Of a DNA stretch of 64,000 bases, positions 38,441 through 48,093 are shown piece after piece; the first letter of the stretch is position 1; the number at the start of each line of letters is the position of its first letter. A program made the position numbers and the translations under genes. The notes beneath the pieces were generated by a model. That model made no database searches, was not told the origin of the DNA, and was given only the letters and a program-made list of their open reading frames with translations. Origin of the DNA: Streptomyces sp. NBC_00433 (GTDB lineage Bacteria; Actinomycetota; Actinomycetes; Streptomycetales; Streptomycetaceae); the NCBI GenBank assembly GCA_036015235.1, contig CP107926.1:3724001-3788000 (forward strand), written 5' to 3'.

Positions 38441-39661
38441 TCATTCCGGCGTCGTGGGGGGATAGGTCGGCATGGGGGGATACGCGGAGCGCCTGGTGCG
38501 GGTCCAGGCGAGGAGGGTGGAGGTGGGGAGGGACAGGGCCAGGGGCCAGGTCGTGGCGGCGGCGGCCGTGAGCCACCAGGTGGGGCCGAAAGAGGTGAAG
38601 GCGGCGACGCCGAGTGGGCCGCCGGCGAAGGCGGCCAGGACGGCGGAGGCGACGCCGCAGACGGCGGAGGCGACGGAGGTGACGAGCGCGGTGCGGCGCA
38701 CCGTGAGGCGGGCCCTGACGCAGCAGTAGGCGACCGCCGCGCCGGCAAGCGCGGGTACCGCGAGTGCGGCCCAGCCCACCGCGTGGGCACCCGGCGAGGG
38801 CACCACGGCGAGGAGGGGGAAGCGGGGCAGGAGGGGGTGCGGGGAGACGCCCCCGGGGGCGACGGTGTGGCCGGCGCCGACCAGGAAGCCCGGCCCGAGG
38901 GCGTATGCGGCGCACCACACCGCGAGGTTGGGCACCAGCAGGACGCACAGCAGCGCGAGCGCCGCCTGCCCGGCGAGCGGCGCGCTGAGCCGCCCGAGGG
39001 CGTGTCCGGCGGCGCCGGCGTGCCAGGCGAGGGCGGCGGCGCCGATGAGGGCGCCGCCTCCGACGAGGATGCCGGTGGCGATGCCGCCGGCCCGGAGCGC
39101 GAGGGCGGCGTCCGCGCCCCACGGCAGGTGGCGCTCCAGCGGTGGGCGCCCGCTGCCGGTCCAGGCGCCCAGGGCGGTCACCGCGGCGGCGAAGAGCGGG
39201 ACGTACACCGCGGCTGAGAGGACGTCGACCCGCAGCGGCCCGCTCGCGGCGTAGACGGTGACGGGCGCCGCCACGCCGAGGTAGCCGCCCACCGCCCACC
39301 CCGCGGAGCGGTGCGTGCTGCTCGCGACCGCGGACGCGACCCCGCGGTGCAGCAGCCACGCGGGCAGCACGGTGAGCAGCAGCGGGGTGACGCCGATGGG
39401 GGCCGGCATTCCGGAGAGCGTGCCGTCGCGCACCAGGTCGGCGCCCTGCGCGAGCAGCCACAGGCCGGTGGCGATGTGCAGCGCCCCGCCGAGCCCGTTG
39501 TCGGGGTAGGGCGAGGCGACCCAGAGCAGGAGGACGACCGCGGTGAGTACGGCGAGCGCGAGGCCTGCGGCGGCCACCCCGGCCGCGACGGCCGACGCGC
39601 GTGCCGCGGCGAGCGCGCGGCCTGTCGTGGAGGGCGGGTACGCCGGTGCGTGTTCCGTCAT
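38441..39661 (-). CDS. DUF6350 family polytopic membrane protein
   Basis: 406 aa with roughly ten to twelve hydrophobic helices and short polar loops, for example AAGLALAVLTAVVLLLWVAS, TPLLLTVLPAWLLHRG and LAGQAALALLCVLLVPNLAVW. It matches the streptomycete membrane family DUF6350 encoded near purN. ATG 39661 lacks a ribosome site and may be leaderless. No transport signature is seen; function unknown. Confidence 0.75.
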   Translation of the reverse strand: MTEHAPAYPPSTTGRALAAARASAVAAGVAAAGLALAVLTAVVLLLWVASPYPDNGLGGALHIATGLWLLAQGADLVRDGTLSGMPAPIGVTPLLLTVLPAWLLHRGVASAVASSTHRSAGWAVGGYLGVAAPVTVYAASGPLRVDVLSAAVYVPLFAAAVTALGAWTGSGRPPLERHLPWGADAALALRAGGIATGILVGGGALIGAAALAWHAGAAGHALGRLSAPLAGQAALALLCVLLVPNLAVWCAAYALGPGFLVGAGHTVAPGGVSPHPLLPRFPLLAVVPSPGAHAVGWAALAVPALAGAAVAYCCVRARLTVRRTALVTSVASAVCGVASAVLAAFAGGPLGVAAFTSFGPTWWLTAAAATTWPLALSLPTSTLLAWTRTRRSAYPPMPTYPPTTPE

Positions 39662-39789
39662 ATGGGTCACGACGTCACATGGTGCCAAGAACACCCGTTT
39701 CGCCCGCGCAGCGGGCGATTGGTCGCCGTGTCGCCCACGATGTGCCGTATACGTGCTTTTATCGGACCGTCTGACGAGAGGCCTCACTG

Positions 39790-40794
39790 GTGAGCGGGCG
39801 CAAACGGTCACAGAAGAAGCGGGCCCAGCCGACTCCGCACCCCGCCTCCCGCGCGGCCGCGTCAGCGCAGGCGGCCGGCTCGCAGGCCGAGGCCGCCGCG
39901 CGGCGCGCACCGGCCACGGCGACCACCCCCGCTCCCCCGCCCGGCCACAAGAGCTCCCGCCCGCGCAAGCCGGGGCCCTCGACGGGCCGGCCGGGCACAC
40001 CGCCGCCCGCGCCCATGCGGGTACGGGTCGTCTACCGCCCGGTCGCCGCCACCGTCCTGCCCGCCGAGGAGGAGGCCGCCGACCCCGAGGGCGCCTTCGA
40101 CGCCCTCTACCTGCGCAGCGCCACGGCCTTGCGGCGGCAGGTCGCCGTGCTGACGGGGGATCGGAAACTGGCCGCGCGAGCCGTGCAGCGCGCCTTCGAC
40201 CTGGCCTGGCGGCAGTGGCCCGAGGTGGCGCGGGACAGCGACCCGGTGGGGTGGGTGCGGGCGGCCGCGCACAACTACGCCCTGGCGCCGTGGCAGCGCG
40301 CCTTGCGGGGCCGGGGGCCGGGGCGGCACAAGGCGGTGGCCGCGGCGGAGGACGCACTGCCGCGGGCGCTGGTGCGGCTGCACCCGGAGCGGCGGCGGGC
40401 GCTGCTGCTGCACGACGGGCTCGGGCTGAGCCTGCGGGTGACGGCCGCCGAGGTCGAGTCGAGCACGACGGCCGTCGCGTCGCGGATCATCGGCGCCCGG
40501 CGGGAGCTGGCCGCTGCGGCGCCCGACGACTACGACGGCGGCGACGCCGCCGGGCACCTGACGGTGCTGCTCGCGGCGGAGCCCGACCCGCCGGCCGGGG
40601 AGCCGGAACCCCGCGGCGTACGGAAGGCGAGCGAGCGCGGCACCCGGCGGCGTACGGTCGGCGTCCTCGCGACGGTCGGCGCGATCGCGCTGGCCACGAC
40701 GGTCGGCATGATCGTCCTGCCCCAGCACGGCACCCCGCCGCGGCACGGGCCCGCCCACGAGCAGCAGGCCGCCCGACCGTCGGCGAACAGCTGA
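39790..40794 (+). CDS. Sigma-70-like (ECF-type) protein with C-terminal transmembrane helix
   Basis: 334 aa. Residues 1-75 are basic and low-complexity (RKRSQKKRAQ...). Residues about 97-165 resemble ECF sigma region 2 (FDALYLRSATALRRQVAVLT, RKLAARAVQRAFDLAWRQW, DPVGWVRAAAHNYAL), and 196-240 resemble a region 4 that has lost parts of its helix-turn-helix (HPERRRALLLHDGLGLSLRV, TAAEVESSTTAVASRI). A helix at about 288-308 (VGVLATVGAIALATTVGMIVL) anchors it in the membrane. GTG 39790 follows GAGAGG. Either a membrane-tethered sigma factor or a sigma-derived regulator. Confidence 0.75.
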   Translation: MSGRKRSQKKRAQPTPHPASRAAASAQAAGSQAEAAARRAPATATTPAPPPGHKSSRPRKPGPSTGRPGTPPPAPMRVRVVYRPVAATVLPAEEEAADPEGAFDALYLRSATALRRQVAVLTGDRKLAARAVQRAFDLAWRQWPEVARDSDPVGWVRAAAHNYALAPWQRALRGRGPGRHKAVAAAEDALPRALVRLHPERRRALLLHDGLGLSLRVTAAEVESSTTAVASRIIGARRELAAAAPDDYDGGDAAGHLTVLLAAEPDPPAGEPEPRGVRKASERGTRRRTVGVLATVGAIALATTVGMIVLPQHGTPPRHGPAHEQQAARPSANS

Positions 40795-40822
40795 CAGGAC
40801 CGGACGGCCGACCGGACGCGAA

Positions 40823-40862
40823 CGGCGTGGGCCCGCCCCGGGAAAGGGGCGGGCCCACGCCG
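40823..40862. terminator. Bidirectional terminator between sigma-like gene and sucD
   Basis: Perfect 17-bp stem (40823-40839 with 40846-40862), loop GGGAAA, in the gap between the convergent stops at 40794 and 40880. Confidence 0.9.
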
Positions 40863-40879
40863 TCGCGGGTGGCCTCGGG

Positions 40880-41767
40880 TCAGCCGACGAGGATCTCGCG
40901 GGCCAGCCTGGCGGTCTCGGACGGGGTCTTGCCGACCTTGACGCCCGCGGCCTCCAGGGCCTCCTTCTTGGCCTGGGCCGTGCCGGAGGAGCCGGAGACG
41001 ATGGCGCCGGCGTGGCCCATGGTCTTGCCCTCGGGCGCGGTGAAGCCGGCGACATAGCCGACGACCGGCTTCGTCACGTGCTTCTCGATGAAGGCCGCGG
41101 CCCGCTCCTCGGCGTCGCCGCCGATCTCGCCGATCATCACGATCAGGTCGGTGTCGGGGTCGGCCTCGAACGCGGCGAGCGCGTCGATGTGCGTGGTGCC
41201 GATGATCGGGTCGCCGCCGATGCCGACCGCGGACGAGAAGCCGATGTCCCGCAGCTCGTACATCATCTGGTACGTCAGAGTGCCGGACTTCGACACCAGG
41301 CCGATGCGGCCGGGCTTGGTGATGTCGCCCGGGATGATGCCGGCGTTGGACTGGCCGGGGGTGATCAGGCCGGGGCAGTTCGGACCGATGATCCGGGTCT
41401 TGTTGCCCTTCTGCTGGGCCAGCGCCCAGAAGGCGGCCGAGTCGTGCACCGCGACGCCCTCGGTGATCACGACGGCCAGCGGGATCTCGGCCTCGATGGC
41501 CTCGACCACGGCGTCCTTGGTGAACTTCTCCGGGACGAAGATGACCGTCACGTCCGCGCCGGTGGCCTCCATGGCCTCCTTGACGCTGCCGAAGACCGGG
41601 ACCTCACGGCCCTCGTCGAAGGTGACGGTGGTGCCGGCCTTGCGCGGGTTGACACCGCCGACGATGTTCGTGCCGTCGGCGAGCATCAGCGTGGTGTGCT
41701 TCATGCCGGTGGCGCCGGTCATGCCCTGGACGATGACCTTGCTGTCCTTGGTGAGGAAGATAGCCAT
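40880..41767 (-). CDS. sucD: Succinyl-CoA synthetase, alpha subunit
   Basis: 295 aa TCA-cycle subunit. CoA-binding N-terminus ([15 protein letters not shown]), [12 protein letters not shown], and the phospho-histidine region [20 protein letters not shown] are intact. ATG 41767. Follows sucC by 21 nt in one operon, as in S. coelicolor SCO4808-4809. Confidence 0.97.
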   Translation of the reverse strand: MAIFLTKDSKVIVQGMTGATGMKHTTLMLADGTNIVGGVNPRKAGTTVTFDEGREVPVFGSVKEAMEATGADVTVIFVPEKFTKDAVVEAIEAEIPLAVVITEGVAVHDSAAFWALAQQKGNKTRIIGPNCPGLITPGQSNAGIIPGDITKPGRIGLVSKSGTLTYQMMYELRDIGFSSAVGIGGDPIIGTTHIDALAAFEADPDTDLIVMIGEIGGDAEERAAAFIEKHVTKPVVGYVAGFTAPEGKTMGHAGAIVSGSSGTAQAKKEALEAAGVKVGKTPSETARLAREILVG

Positions 41768-41788
41768 GGTTGTCTGTGTCCTCGTCCC

Positions 41789-42961
41789 TTACTTCGCGGC
41801 CAGCTCGGCGGCCTTGTCGGCCGCGCCGTCCATGGTGTCCACCCGCTGGACCAGGGGGTGGTTCGCGTCGGACAGGATCTTGCGACCCAGCTCCGCGTTG
41901 TTGCCGTCCAGGCGCACGACCAGCGGCTTGGTGACGTCCTCGCCCTTGGACTTGAGCAGCGCCAGGGCCTGCACGATGCCGTTGGCGACCTCGTCGCAGG
42001 CGGTGATGCCGCCGAAGACGTTGACGAAGACGGACTTGACGTCCGGGTCGCCGAGGATGATCTCCAGGCCGTTGGCCATGACCTCGGCGGAGGCGCCGCC
42101 GCCGATGTCCAGGAAGTTGGCGGGCTTCACGCCGCCGTGCGCCTCGCCGGCGTAGGCGACGACGTCGAGGGTGGACATGACCAGCCCCGCGCCATTGCCG
42201 ATGATGCCGACCTCGCCGTCGAGCTTGACGTAGTTGAGACCCTTGGCCTTGGCCTTGGCCTCCAGCGGGTTGGCGGCGGCCTTGTCCTCGAGCGCCTCGT
42301 GGCCGGGCTGCCTGAAGGCGGCGTTCTCGTCCAGCGAGACCTTGCCGTCGAGCGCGACGATCTTGCCCTCGCCGGTCTTGACCAGCGGGTTGACCTCGAC
42401 CAGCAGGGCGTCTTCCTTGATGAAGACGGTCCACAGCTGCTGCAGCACATCGGCGACCTGGTCGGCGATGTCGGCAGGGAACTTCGCCGCGGCCACGATC
42501 TCGGCGGCCTTCTCCGGCGTCACGCCCTCCAGCGCGTCCACCGCGACCTTGGCCAGCGCGTCCGGGTTCTCCTCGGCGACGACCTCGATCTCGACACCGC
42601 CCTCGACCGACGCCATGGCCAGGAAGGTGCGGTTGGTGCGGTCCAGCAGGAAGGAGACGTAATACTCCTCCTTGATGTCCGCGGTCTCGGCGAGCATCAC
42701 CTTGTGGACGGTGTGGCCCTTGATGTCCATACCGAGGATGGCCTCGGCCTTGGCGACCGCGTCGGCCGGGTCGGCGGCCAGCTTCACACCGCCGGCCTTG
42801 CCGCGGCCACCCACCTTGACCTGCGCCTTGACGACCGCACGGCCGCCCAGTCGCTCCGCCGCCGCGCGTGCCGCCTCAGGCGTGTCGATGACTTCACCGG
42901 CCAGCACCGGTACACCGTGCTTGGCGAAGAGATCCCTCGCCTGGTACTCGAACAGGTCCAC
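41789..42961 (-). CDS. sucC: Succinyl-CoA synthetase (ADP-forming), beta subunit
   Basis: 390 aa ATP-grasp subunit. [50 protein letters not shown] and [15 protein letters not shown] are standard. Start is GTG 42961 (VDLFEYQ), a common initiation codon for sucC; a longer frame adds unrelated residues. The 284 nt upstream to the VWA gene stop contain the operon promoter; I cannot assign its boxes. Confidence 0.96.
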   Translation of the reverse strand: MDLFEYQARDLFAKHGVPVLAGEVIDTPEAARAAAERLGGRAVVKAQVKVGGRGKAGGVKLAADPADAVAKAEAILGMDIKGHTVHKVMLAETADIKEEYYVSFLLDRTNRTFLAMASVEGGVEIEVVAEENPDALAKVAVDALEGVTPEKAAEIVAAAKFPADIADQVADVLQQLWTVFIKEDALLVEVNPLVKTGEGKIVALDGKVSLDENAAFRQPGHEALEDKAAANPLEAKAKAKGLNYVKLDGEVGIIGNGAGLVMSTLDVVAYAGEAHGGVKPANFLDIGGGASAEVMANGLEIILGDPDVKSVFVNVFGGITACDEVANGIVQALALLKSKGEDVTKPLVVRLDGNNAELGRKILSDANHPLVQRVDTMDGAADKAAELAAK

Positions 42962-43245
42962 GCGCGTCCGTCTCCCTTTTCCCTGGAATCCGCTGGAAGT
43001 AAGCCTGGATGTCATCCGCATCGGCAGGAGGCTGCCGCCCATGGGTACAGCGCCGCCTGCCGGCTGGGCGTGCCGCTACGGGCAGGGCGACTGCACGTCA
43101 CCAGCTGTCACCAGGGAAGCGCACGCGGTGTCCGAGTACGCGGCATGTCCGTCTTGCAGGTTATCGCCGCGCGCGGGCGGGGCCTAAATCGCGGATCACT
43201 TGTGAGCGGTGAGAACGGTCACAGACCGCTGGTCGCTTCGCCCTT

Positions 43246-44433
43246 TCAGGCCTCGGGTATCGGAATACGGCGCTTCTCGATCGCCGCGGCCATCACTTCG
43301 GGGAAGAGGTCGGGGGTGCAGGCGAAGGCGGGCGCTCCGAGCGCGGCCAGCGCGGCCGCGTGCTCCCGGTCGTAGGCGGGCGCGCCCTCGTCGGACAGCG
43401 CGAGCAGCGCCACGAACTGCACCCCCGACGCCTTCATCGCCGCCACCCGCTTGAGCATCTCGTCCCGTATGCCGCCCTCGTAGAGGTCGCTGATCAGTAC
43501 GACCACCGTTTCGGCCGGACGGGTGATCAGCGACTGGCAGTACGCCAGCGCCCGGTTGATGTCGGTGCCGCCGCCGAGCTGGGTGCCGAACAGCACGTCG
43601 ACCGGGTCGGCGAGCTGCTCGGTCAGGTCCACCACCGCGGTGTCGAAGACCACCAGCCGGGTGTCGATGGACCGCATCGAGGCGAGGACCGCGCCGAAGA
43701 CCGACGCGTAGACGACGGACGCGGCCATCGACCCGGACTGGTCGACGCACAGCACCACGTCCTTCTTCACCGAGCGGTCCGCGCGGCCGTAGCCGATCAG
43801 CCGCTGCGGCACGACCGTGCCGTGCTCGGGCAGGTAGTGCCGCAGGTTGGCCCGGATGGTGCGGTCCCAGTCGATGTCGCGGTGCCGGGGCCTGCTGACC
43901 TTCGCCGACCGGTCCAGCGCCCCGGTCAGCGTGGCCCGCGTGCGGGTCGCGAGCCGCGCCTCCAGGTCCTCGACCACCTTCCTGACCACGGCCCGCGCGG
44001 TCTCCTTGGTCGTCTCGGGCATCGCCCGGTTCAGCGACAGCAGGGTGCCGACCAGGTGCACATCGGCCTCCACCGCCTCCAGCATCTCCGGCTCGAGCAG
44101 CAGCGCGGACAGCCCGAGCCGGTCGATGGCGTCACGCTGCATCACCTGCACCACGGAGCTGGGGAAATACCGCCGGATGTCCCCGAGCCACCGCGCGACC
44201 TGCGGCGCCGACCCCCCGAGCCCCGCCGCCCGCTCCCCGCCCCGCTCCGGCCGCCCCCCGCCGGCCCCGCCCGAGCCGTACAGCGCGGCGAGCGTACGGT
44301 CCATCGCCGCGTCCCGCCCCGACAGCTCGTGGCCGGTCCCCTCACCCGCGGGTCCGCCGCCCAGCACCAGCCGCCAGCGCCGCAGCCGCTCCCCGGCCGC
44401 CCCGGCCTCCTCTGTGCTCCCCTTGTCACTCAT
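43246..44433 (-). CDS. VWA domain protein of a MoxR/VWA system
   Basis: 395 aa. A helical N-terminal region (SAPQVARWLGDIRRYFPSSV; ADVHLVGTLLSLNRAMPE) precedes a von Willebrand A domain with complete metal site D-x-S-x-S at 231-235 (VDQSGSMAAS), the downstream Thr (GGGTDINRAL) and Asp (LISDLYEGG). VWA proteins working with MoxR ATPases present clients for remodelling or metal insertion. The ATG at 44433 overlaps the DUF5682 gene by 8 nt. Last gene of the MoxR-DUF5682-VWA operon, which starts at a DNA-damage-type promoter. Confidence 0.9.
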   Translation of the reverse strand: MSDKGSTEEAGAAGERLRRWRLVLGGGPAGEGTGHELSGRDAAMDRTLAALYGSGGAGGGRPERGGERAAGLGGSAPQVARWLGDIRRYFPSSVVQVMQRDAIDRLGLSALLLEPEMLEAVEADVHLVGTLLSLNRAMPETTKETARAVVRKVVEDLEARLATRTRATLTGALDRSAKVSRPRHRDIDWDRTIRANLRHYLPEHGTVVPQRLIGYGRADRSVKKDVVLCVDQSGSMAASVVYASVFGAVLASMRSIDTRLVVFDTAVVDLTEQLADPVDVLFGTQLGGGTDINRALAYCQSLITRPAETVVVLISDLYEGGIRDEMLKRVAAMKASGVQFVALLALSDEGAPAYDREHAAALAALGAPAFACTPDLFPEVMAAAIEKRRIPIPEA

Positions 44434-46846
44434 CGCCCGCTCCCCCGTCTCCGCGCGTGCCCAGGTCGGTCGTCGTGGTGGTGCCCAGCAGCAGCCGCAC
44501 GGTGTGCGCCGCCGCTTCCGCCCTGGCCAGGTGCAGGGTGGGGCCGAAACCGGGCAGGCCGGGCTCCGGCACCCGGCCGCCCCGCTGCCGCGCCGCCGCC
44601 GGGCCGCGGCGCACCAGCTCGCCGACCGTGCGCCGCACCCCGGGCTCGAACTCGGCGAAGGTCCGCCGCAGCAGCGGCAGCACATCGCCGAAGGCCGCCG
44701 CCGGCACCCCGGCCAGCCATCCGTCCACCAGCGCCAGCAGCTTCTCGTCGTGCACCAGCAGCATGCCGCCGCCGGCCAGGAAGCCCTCGATCCAGCCCGC
44801 CGACTCGGCCGGGCCCGTCCCCGGCGACAGCGCCAGACCCATCAGCCGGGCGGCCTGGTCCGCCTCCAGCCGGCCGTCGTCCCGCAGCAGCCGGGCGGCC
44901 GCGCCCCGCAGCAGCCCCGCTATGCCGCCGTCGCGCTCGGCCACACTCCGCAGCGCGGCCGCCCAGCGGTCCCGCAGCGCGGGGTCGGGCAGCAGGGCGA
45001 CCGCCCGGTGTACCTCGTCGACCAGCGGGCGCATGGCCGCGGCGCCCTCCGCGTCCAGCCCCGCGCAGGCCGGCGGCAGCCCGACGCAGATCCGCAGCGC
45101 CAGGCCCGCCGCGACGTCGCCGAGCGCCGCCGAGTCCGTGCCGCGCACATCGCCGTAGCGCACCGCCCGCACCAGCGCGGGCAGCGCCGCCGCCAGATGC
45201 GCCACGTCCATGTCCAGCGCCGCCCGGTCGGCCAGCACCCGCATCACCACCGGCAGCGCGTCCGGCAGCCCGGCCAGCAGGCACGCCTCGGCCGTCGCCG
45301 TGACCTCGGCGAGGGTGCCCGAATGCGCCGCCGCGTCCGCCGCCTTCGCCGCGGCCGCCGACGCCACCGTCGTCCCCCATATCCCCGCCTCGGCGACCCG
45401 CACCGCCAACTCCGGCTCCCAGCGCAGCCGCCAGGTCTCCCGGAAGGTGCCCTTGTTGTCCCGGCCCCTGGCCGGCTCGCCCCAGCCGATACCGAGCAGC
45501 GCCAGCCGGTGCAGCAGCCGGCTGCGGGCCGCGTCGGTGTCCTTGCGCAGGTCCAGGTCCAGCTCGCGCTCCAGCGCCTCCGGCTTGAGCCGCAGGGTGC
45601 GCTGCTCCCTGGCCAGGTCGCGGGCCAGCGGCACCGCGGGCGCGTCCGGCGGGACCTCGCCGAGCACATCGCCGACCACCAGCCGGTCCCTTATCAGCGC
45701 CAGCGGCACATCGGAGCCGTCGCACATCACGGCCCGGATCGCGTCCGTGGTCTCGCCGAGCCCCGCCAGCGGCCGCCCGCGCATGGCCGCGAGCGTGTCG
45801 GCGAGCCGCACCGCCTCGATCACATGCGCCGACGAGACCGGCAGGTCCTCCTCCCGCAGCAGGCCGGCGACCTTCGTCATCCACCGGGTGACCGGCCGGT
45901 CGGCGGCGGTGAACAGGTGGCGATACCAGCCAGGCGAGTCGATCCCCGCGCCGTACCCGCTGGCCCTGGCCAGCCTGCGGTGCGTCCACGGCACCCAGGT
46001 CGTCTCGACCTTCGCCTTCGGCAGCCCCTTGAGCAGCTGCCGGTCGGCGGCCACCGCCGGCCGCCCGGCCAGCGCGGGCACATGCCATGCCCCGCACACC
46101 ACGGCCGTCCGCTCATACGCCCGCCGCGCCTCACGCAGCCGGAGCCGCATATGCGCTTCCCGCAGCGGGTCGTGGGCATGCCCGCCGTCGCCGTGGATCG
46201 CCCGGATCGCGCCCATCGCCTCCGCCAGCGCGGCGAACGGCGCCAGCGGGTCACCGGCGTCCGCCCCGCTCCCCCGGTGCTCGACCGCGTCCTCCCACCA
46301 GCGCTCCGGGTCGTCGTAACCGGCCGTCTCCGCCAGCACCGCCAGCGGGTCGACCCGCACATCGGCGCCGCCCGGCTCCGGGGCCGCCGGATCGGGCTCC
46401 TCCTCCCCGGTCGCCGGGCGCAGCGCCAGGCTGTGCGCGGCCGGCAGGTCGATGAAGCGCACCTCGGCGCCCGCCCTCGCCGCCCACCGCAGGGCGACCC
46501 ACTCGGGCGAGAACTCGGCGAAGGGCCAGAAAGCGGCCCGCGACGGGTCGTCCACCACATGCGCCAGCAGCGCCACCGGCGGCCGCATCGCCGGATCACC
46601 GGCCAGCCCCACCAGCACGTCGGCCTCCGGCGGCCCCTCGATCAGCACCGCCTGCGGCCGATACGCCTCCAGCGCGCCCAGCACCGCCCGCGCGGACCCC
46701 GGGCCGTGGTGCCGCACCCCGAGCAGCACGACATCCTCCGGCGCCGGGGCCGCCTCGCCCGCCGCCCGCGCGACGGCGGTGGCCGCCGCCCGGTCGGCGG
46801 TGTCCCGCGGCGGGACCGGCGGCAGCCGGTCCGTGGTCCTGGTCAT
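44426..46846 (-). CDS. DUF5682 family protein
   Basis: 806 aa soluble protein, matching the family seen between MoxR and VWA genes in many actinobacteria and myxobacteria. The N-terminal block VVLLGVRHHGPGSARAVLGA with LEAYRPQAVLIEGPPEADVL resembles the TraB/ChaN-like heme or metal-hydrolase fold (conserved HHGPGSA and EGP), so a hydrolase is possible, but no catalytic assignment is proven. The remainder is alpha-helical. ATG 46846 overlaps the MoxR stop by 4 nt (ATGA) and its end overlaps the VWA start by 8 nt, so all three are made together. Confidence 0.85.
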   Translation of the reverse strand: MTRTTDRLPPVPPRDTADRAAATAVARAAGEAAPAPEDVVLLGVRHHGPGSARAVLGALEAYRPQAVLIEGPPEADVLVGLAGDPAMRPPVALLAHVVDDPSRAAFWPFAEFSPEWVALRWAARAGAEVRFIDLPAAHSLALRPATGEEEPDPAAPEPGGADVRVDPLAVLAETAGYDDPERWWEDAVEHRGSGADAGDPLAPFAALAEAMGAIRAIHGDGGHAHDPLREAHMRLRLREARRAYERTAVVCGAWHVPALAGRPAVAADRQLLKGLPKAKVETTWVPWTHRRLARASGYGAGIDSPGWYRHLFTAADRPVTRWMTKVAGLLREEDLPVSSAHVIEAVRLADTLAAMRGRPLAGLGETTDAIRAVMCDGSDVPLALIRDRLVVGDVLGEVPPDAPAVPLARDLAREQRTLRLKPEALERELDLDLRKDTDAARSRLLHRLALLGIGWGEPARGRDNKGTFRETWRLRWEPELAVRVAEAGIWGTTVASAAAAKAADAAAHSGTLAEVTATAEACLLAGLPDALPVVMRVLADRAALDMDVAHLAAALPALVRAVRYGDVRGTDSAALGDVAAGLALRICVGLPPACAGLDAEGAAAMRPLVDEVHRAVALLPDPALRDRWAAALRSVAERDGGIAGLLRGAAARLLRDDGRLEADQAARLMGLALSPGTGPAESAGWIEGFLAGGGMLLVHDEKLLALVDGWLAGVPAAAFGDVLPLLRRTFAEFEPGVRRTVGELVRRGPAAARQRGGRVPEPGLPGFGPTLHLARAEAAAHTVRLLLGTTTTTDLGTRGDGGAGDE

Positions 46847-47955
46847 GACGACACCTCCCTGCACGCGCGGTAGAAGTCCTTCCAGCCGTCCCGCTCCCTG
46901 ACCACCGTCTCCAGATACTCCTGCCAGACGAGGCGGTCGGCCGCCGGGTCGCGGACGACCGCGCCGAGGATGCCGGCCGCGATGTCGCCCGCGCGCAGCA
47001 CCCCGTCGCCGAAGTGGGCGGCCAGCGCCAGGCCGTTGGTCACCACCGAGATCGCCTCGGCCGTGGACAGCGTGCCCGAGGGGGACTTGACCTTGGTGCG
47101 GCCGTCCTCGGTGACACCGCCGCGCAGCTCGCGGAAGACGGTGACGACCCGGCGGATCTCGTCGGCGCCCCGGGGGGCGGCCGGCAGGTCCAGGCCGCGG
47201 CCGATCTGGTCGACCCGGCGGGAGACGATCTCCACCTCGTCCTCCGCGCTGGCTGGCAGCGGCAGCACCACCGTGTTGAACCGGCGGCGCAGCGCGCTCG
47301 ACAGGTCGTTGACCCCACGGTCGCGGTTGTTGGCGGTCGCGATGAGGTTGAAGCCCCGGACCGCCTGCGTCTCCCCGCCCAGCTCCGGTATCGGCAGTGT
47401 CTTCTCCGACAGGATCGTGATCAGCGAGTCCTGCACGTCGGCCGGGATGCGGGTCAGCTCCTCGACCCGGGCGATCCGGCCCTCGGCCATCGCCCGCATC
47501 ACCGGGCTGTGCACCAGCGCGGCACGGCTGGGGCCGTGGGTGAGCAGCTGCGCGTAATTCCACCCGTAGCGGATCGCCTCCTCGGGGGTGCCCGCCGTGC
47601 CCTGCACGAGCAGCGTCGAATCGCCGCTGATCGCGGCGGCCAGATGCTCAGACACCCAGGTCTTCGCGGTGCCCGGCACACCGAGCAGCAGCAGCGCACG
47701 GTCCGTCGCGAGAGTGGTGACCGCCACCTCCACGATCCGCCGCGGGCCCACGTATTTGGGAGTGACGACCGTGCCGTCCGGCAGCTTCCCGCCGAGCAGG
47801 TAGGTGGCGACCGCCCGCGGGGACAGATTCCAGCGCGCAGGGCGCGGGCGGTCGTCAGCGGCGGCGAGCGCGTCAAGCTCGGCCGCGAAGGCCTCCTCGG
47901 CATGTGGCCGCAGGACCTGCTCGGCGCCGGCCGCGGCGCTCGTCGTAGCGGTCAT
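46843..47955 (-). CDS. MoxR family AAA+ ATPase
   Basis: 370 aa. Walker A GVPGTAKT at 92-99; the Walker B region reads RIARVEELTRIP; sensor 1 NLIATANNRDRGVND followed by the arginine-finger segment SSALRRRF; C-terminal lid after PLPASAEDEVEIV. MoxR ATPases pair with VWA proteins as chaperone-like remodelling machines. ATG 47955 has GGGGAGA 5 nt upstream. First gene of the operon; its promoter shares a 16-bp inverted repeat with the divergent SWIM gene. Confidence 0.92.
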   Translation of the reverse strand: MTATTSAAAGAEQVLRPHAEEAFAAELDALAAADDRPRPARWNLSPRAVATYLLGGKLPDGTVVTPKYVGPRRIVEVAVTTLATDRALLLLGVPGTAKTWVSEHLAAAISGDSTLLVQGTAGTPEEAIRYGWNYAQLLTHGPSRAALVHSPVMRAMAEGRIARVEELTRIPADVQDSLITILSEKTLPIPELGGETQAVRGFNLIATANNRDRGVNDLSSALRRRFNTVVLPLPASAEDEVEIVSRRVDQIGRGLDLPAAPRGADEIRRVVTVFRELRGGVTEDGRTKVKSPSGTLSTAEAISVVTNGLALAAHFGDGVLRAGDIAAGILGAVVRDPAADRLVWQEYLETVVRERDGWKDFYRACREVSS

Positions 47956-48004
47956 GGCTCTCCCCCACTCATCGATGCGGACCCTCTCGATCCGTACTGC
48001 TCCC

Positions 48005-48027
48005 ACCATGCACCCGACCACTGACAA
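48005..48027 (-). promoter_or_regulatory. RecA-NDp-like promoter of the MoxR operon
   Basis: On the minus strand TTGTCAGTG (48027-48019), 8 nt, CATGGT. The -35-like half is a perfect consensus match; the -10 keeps A2 and T6 of TANNNT but has C at position 1. It would give a 5' leader of about 43 nt containing the MoxR ribosome site. Confidence 0.6.
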
Positions 48028-48077
48028 TCCGTCACAGCCCGCTATCCGCGCAGGTCAGGGCGATTGTCAGTGGTCGG
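48014..48077. repeat. Perfect 16-bp inverted repeat in the MoxR/SWIM divergent promoter
   Basis: CCGACCACTGACAATC (48014-48029) and GATTGTCAGTGGTCGG (48062-48077) are exact reverse complements with a 32-nt spacer. Each arm contains the RecA-NDp box plus seven further identical bases, so the same activator should load in both directions. Confidence 0.95.
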
Positions 48078-48086
48078 TCCTAGCGT
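48064..48086 (+). promoter_or_regulatory. RecA-NDp (PafBC-type) promoter of the SWIM gene
   Basis: TTGTCAGTG, 8 nt, TAGCGT: a perfect match to TTGTCRGTG-N8-TANNNT. The -10 ends 7 nt before the ATG at 48094, predicting a leaderless transcript. Confidence 0.85.
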
Positions 48087-48093
48087 GGTCGGC

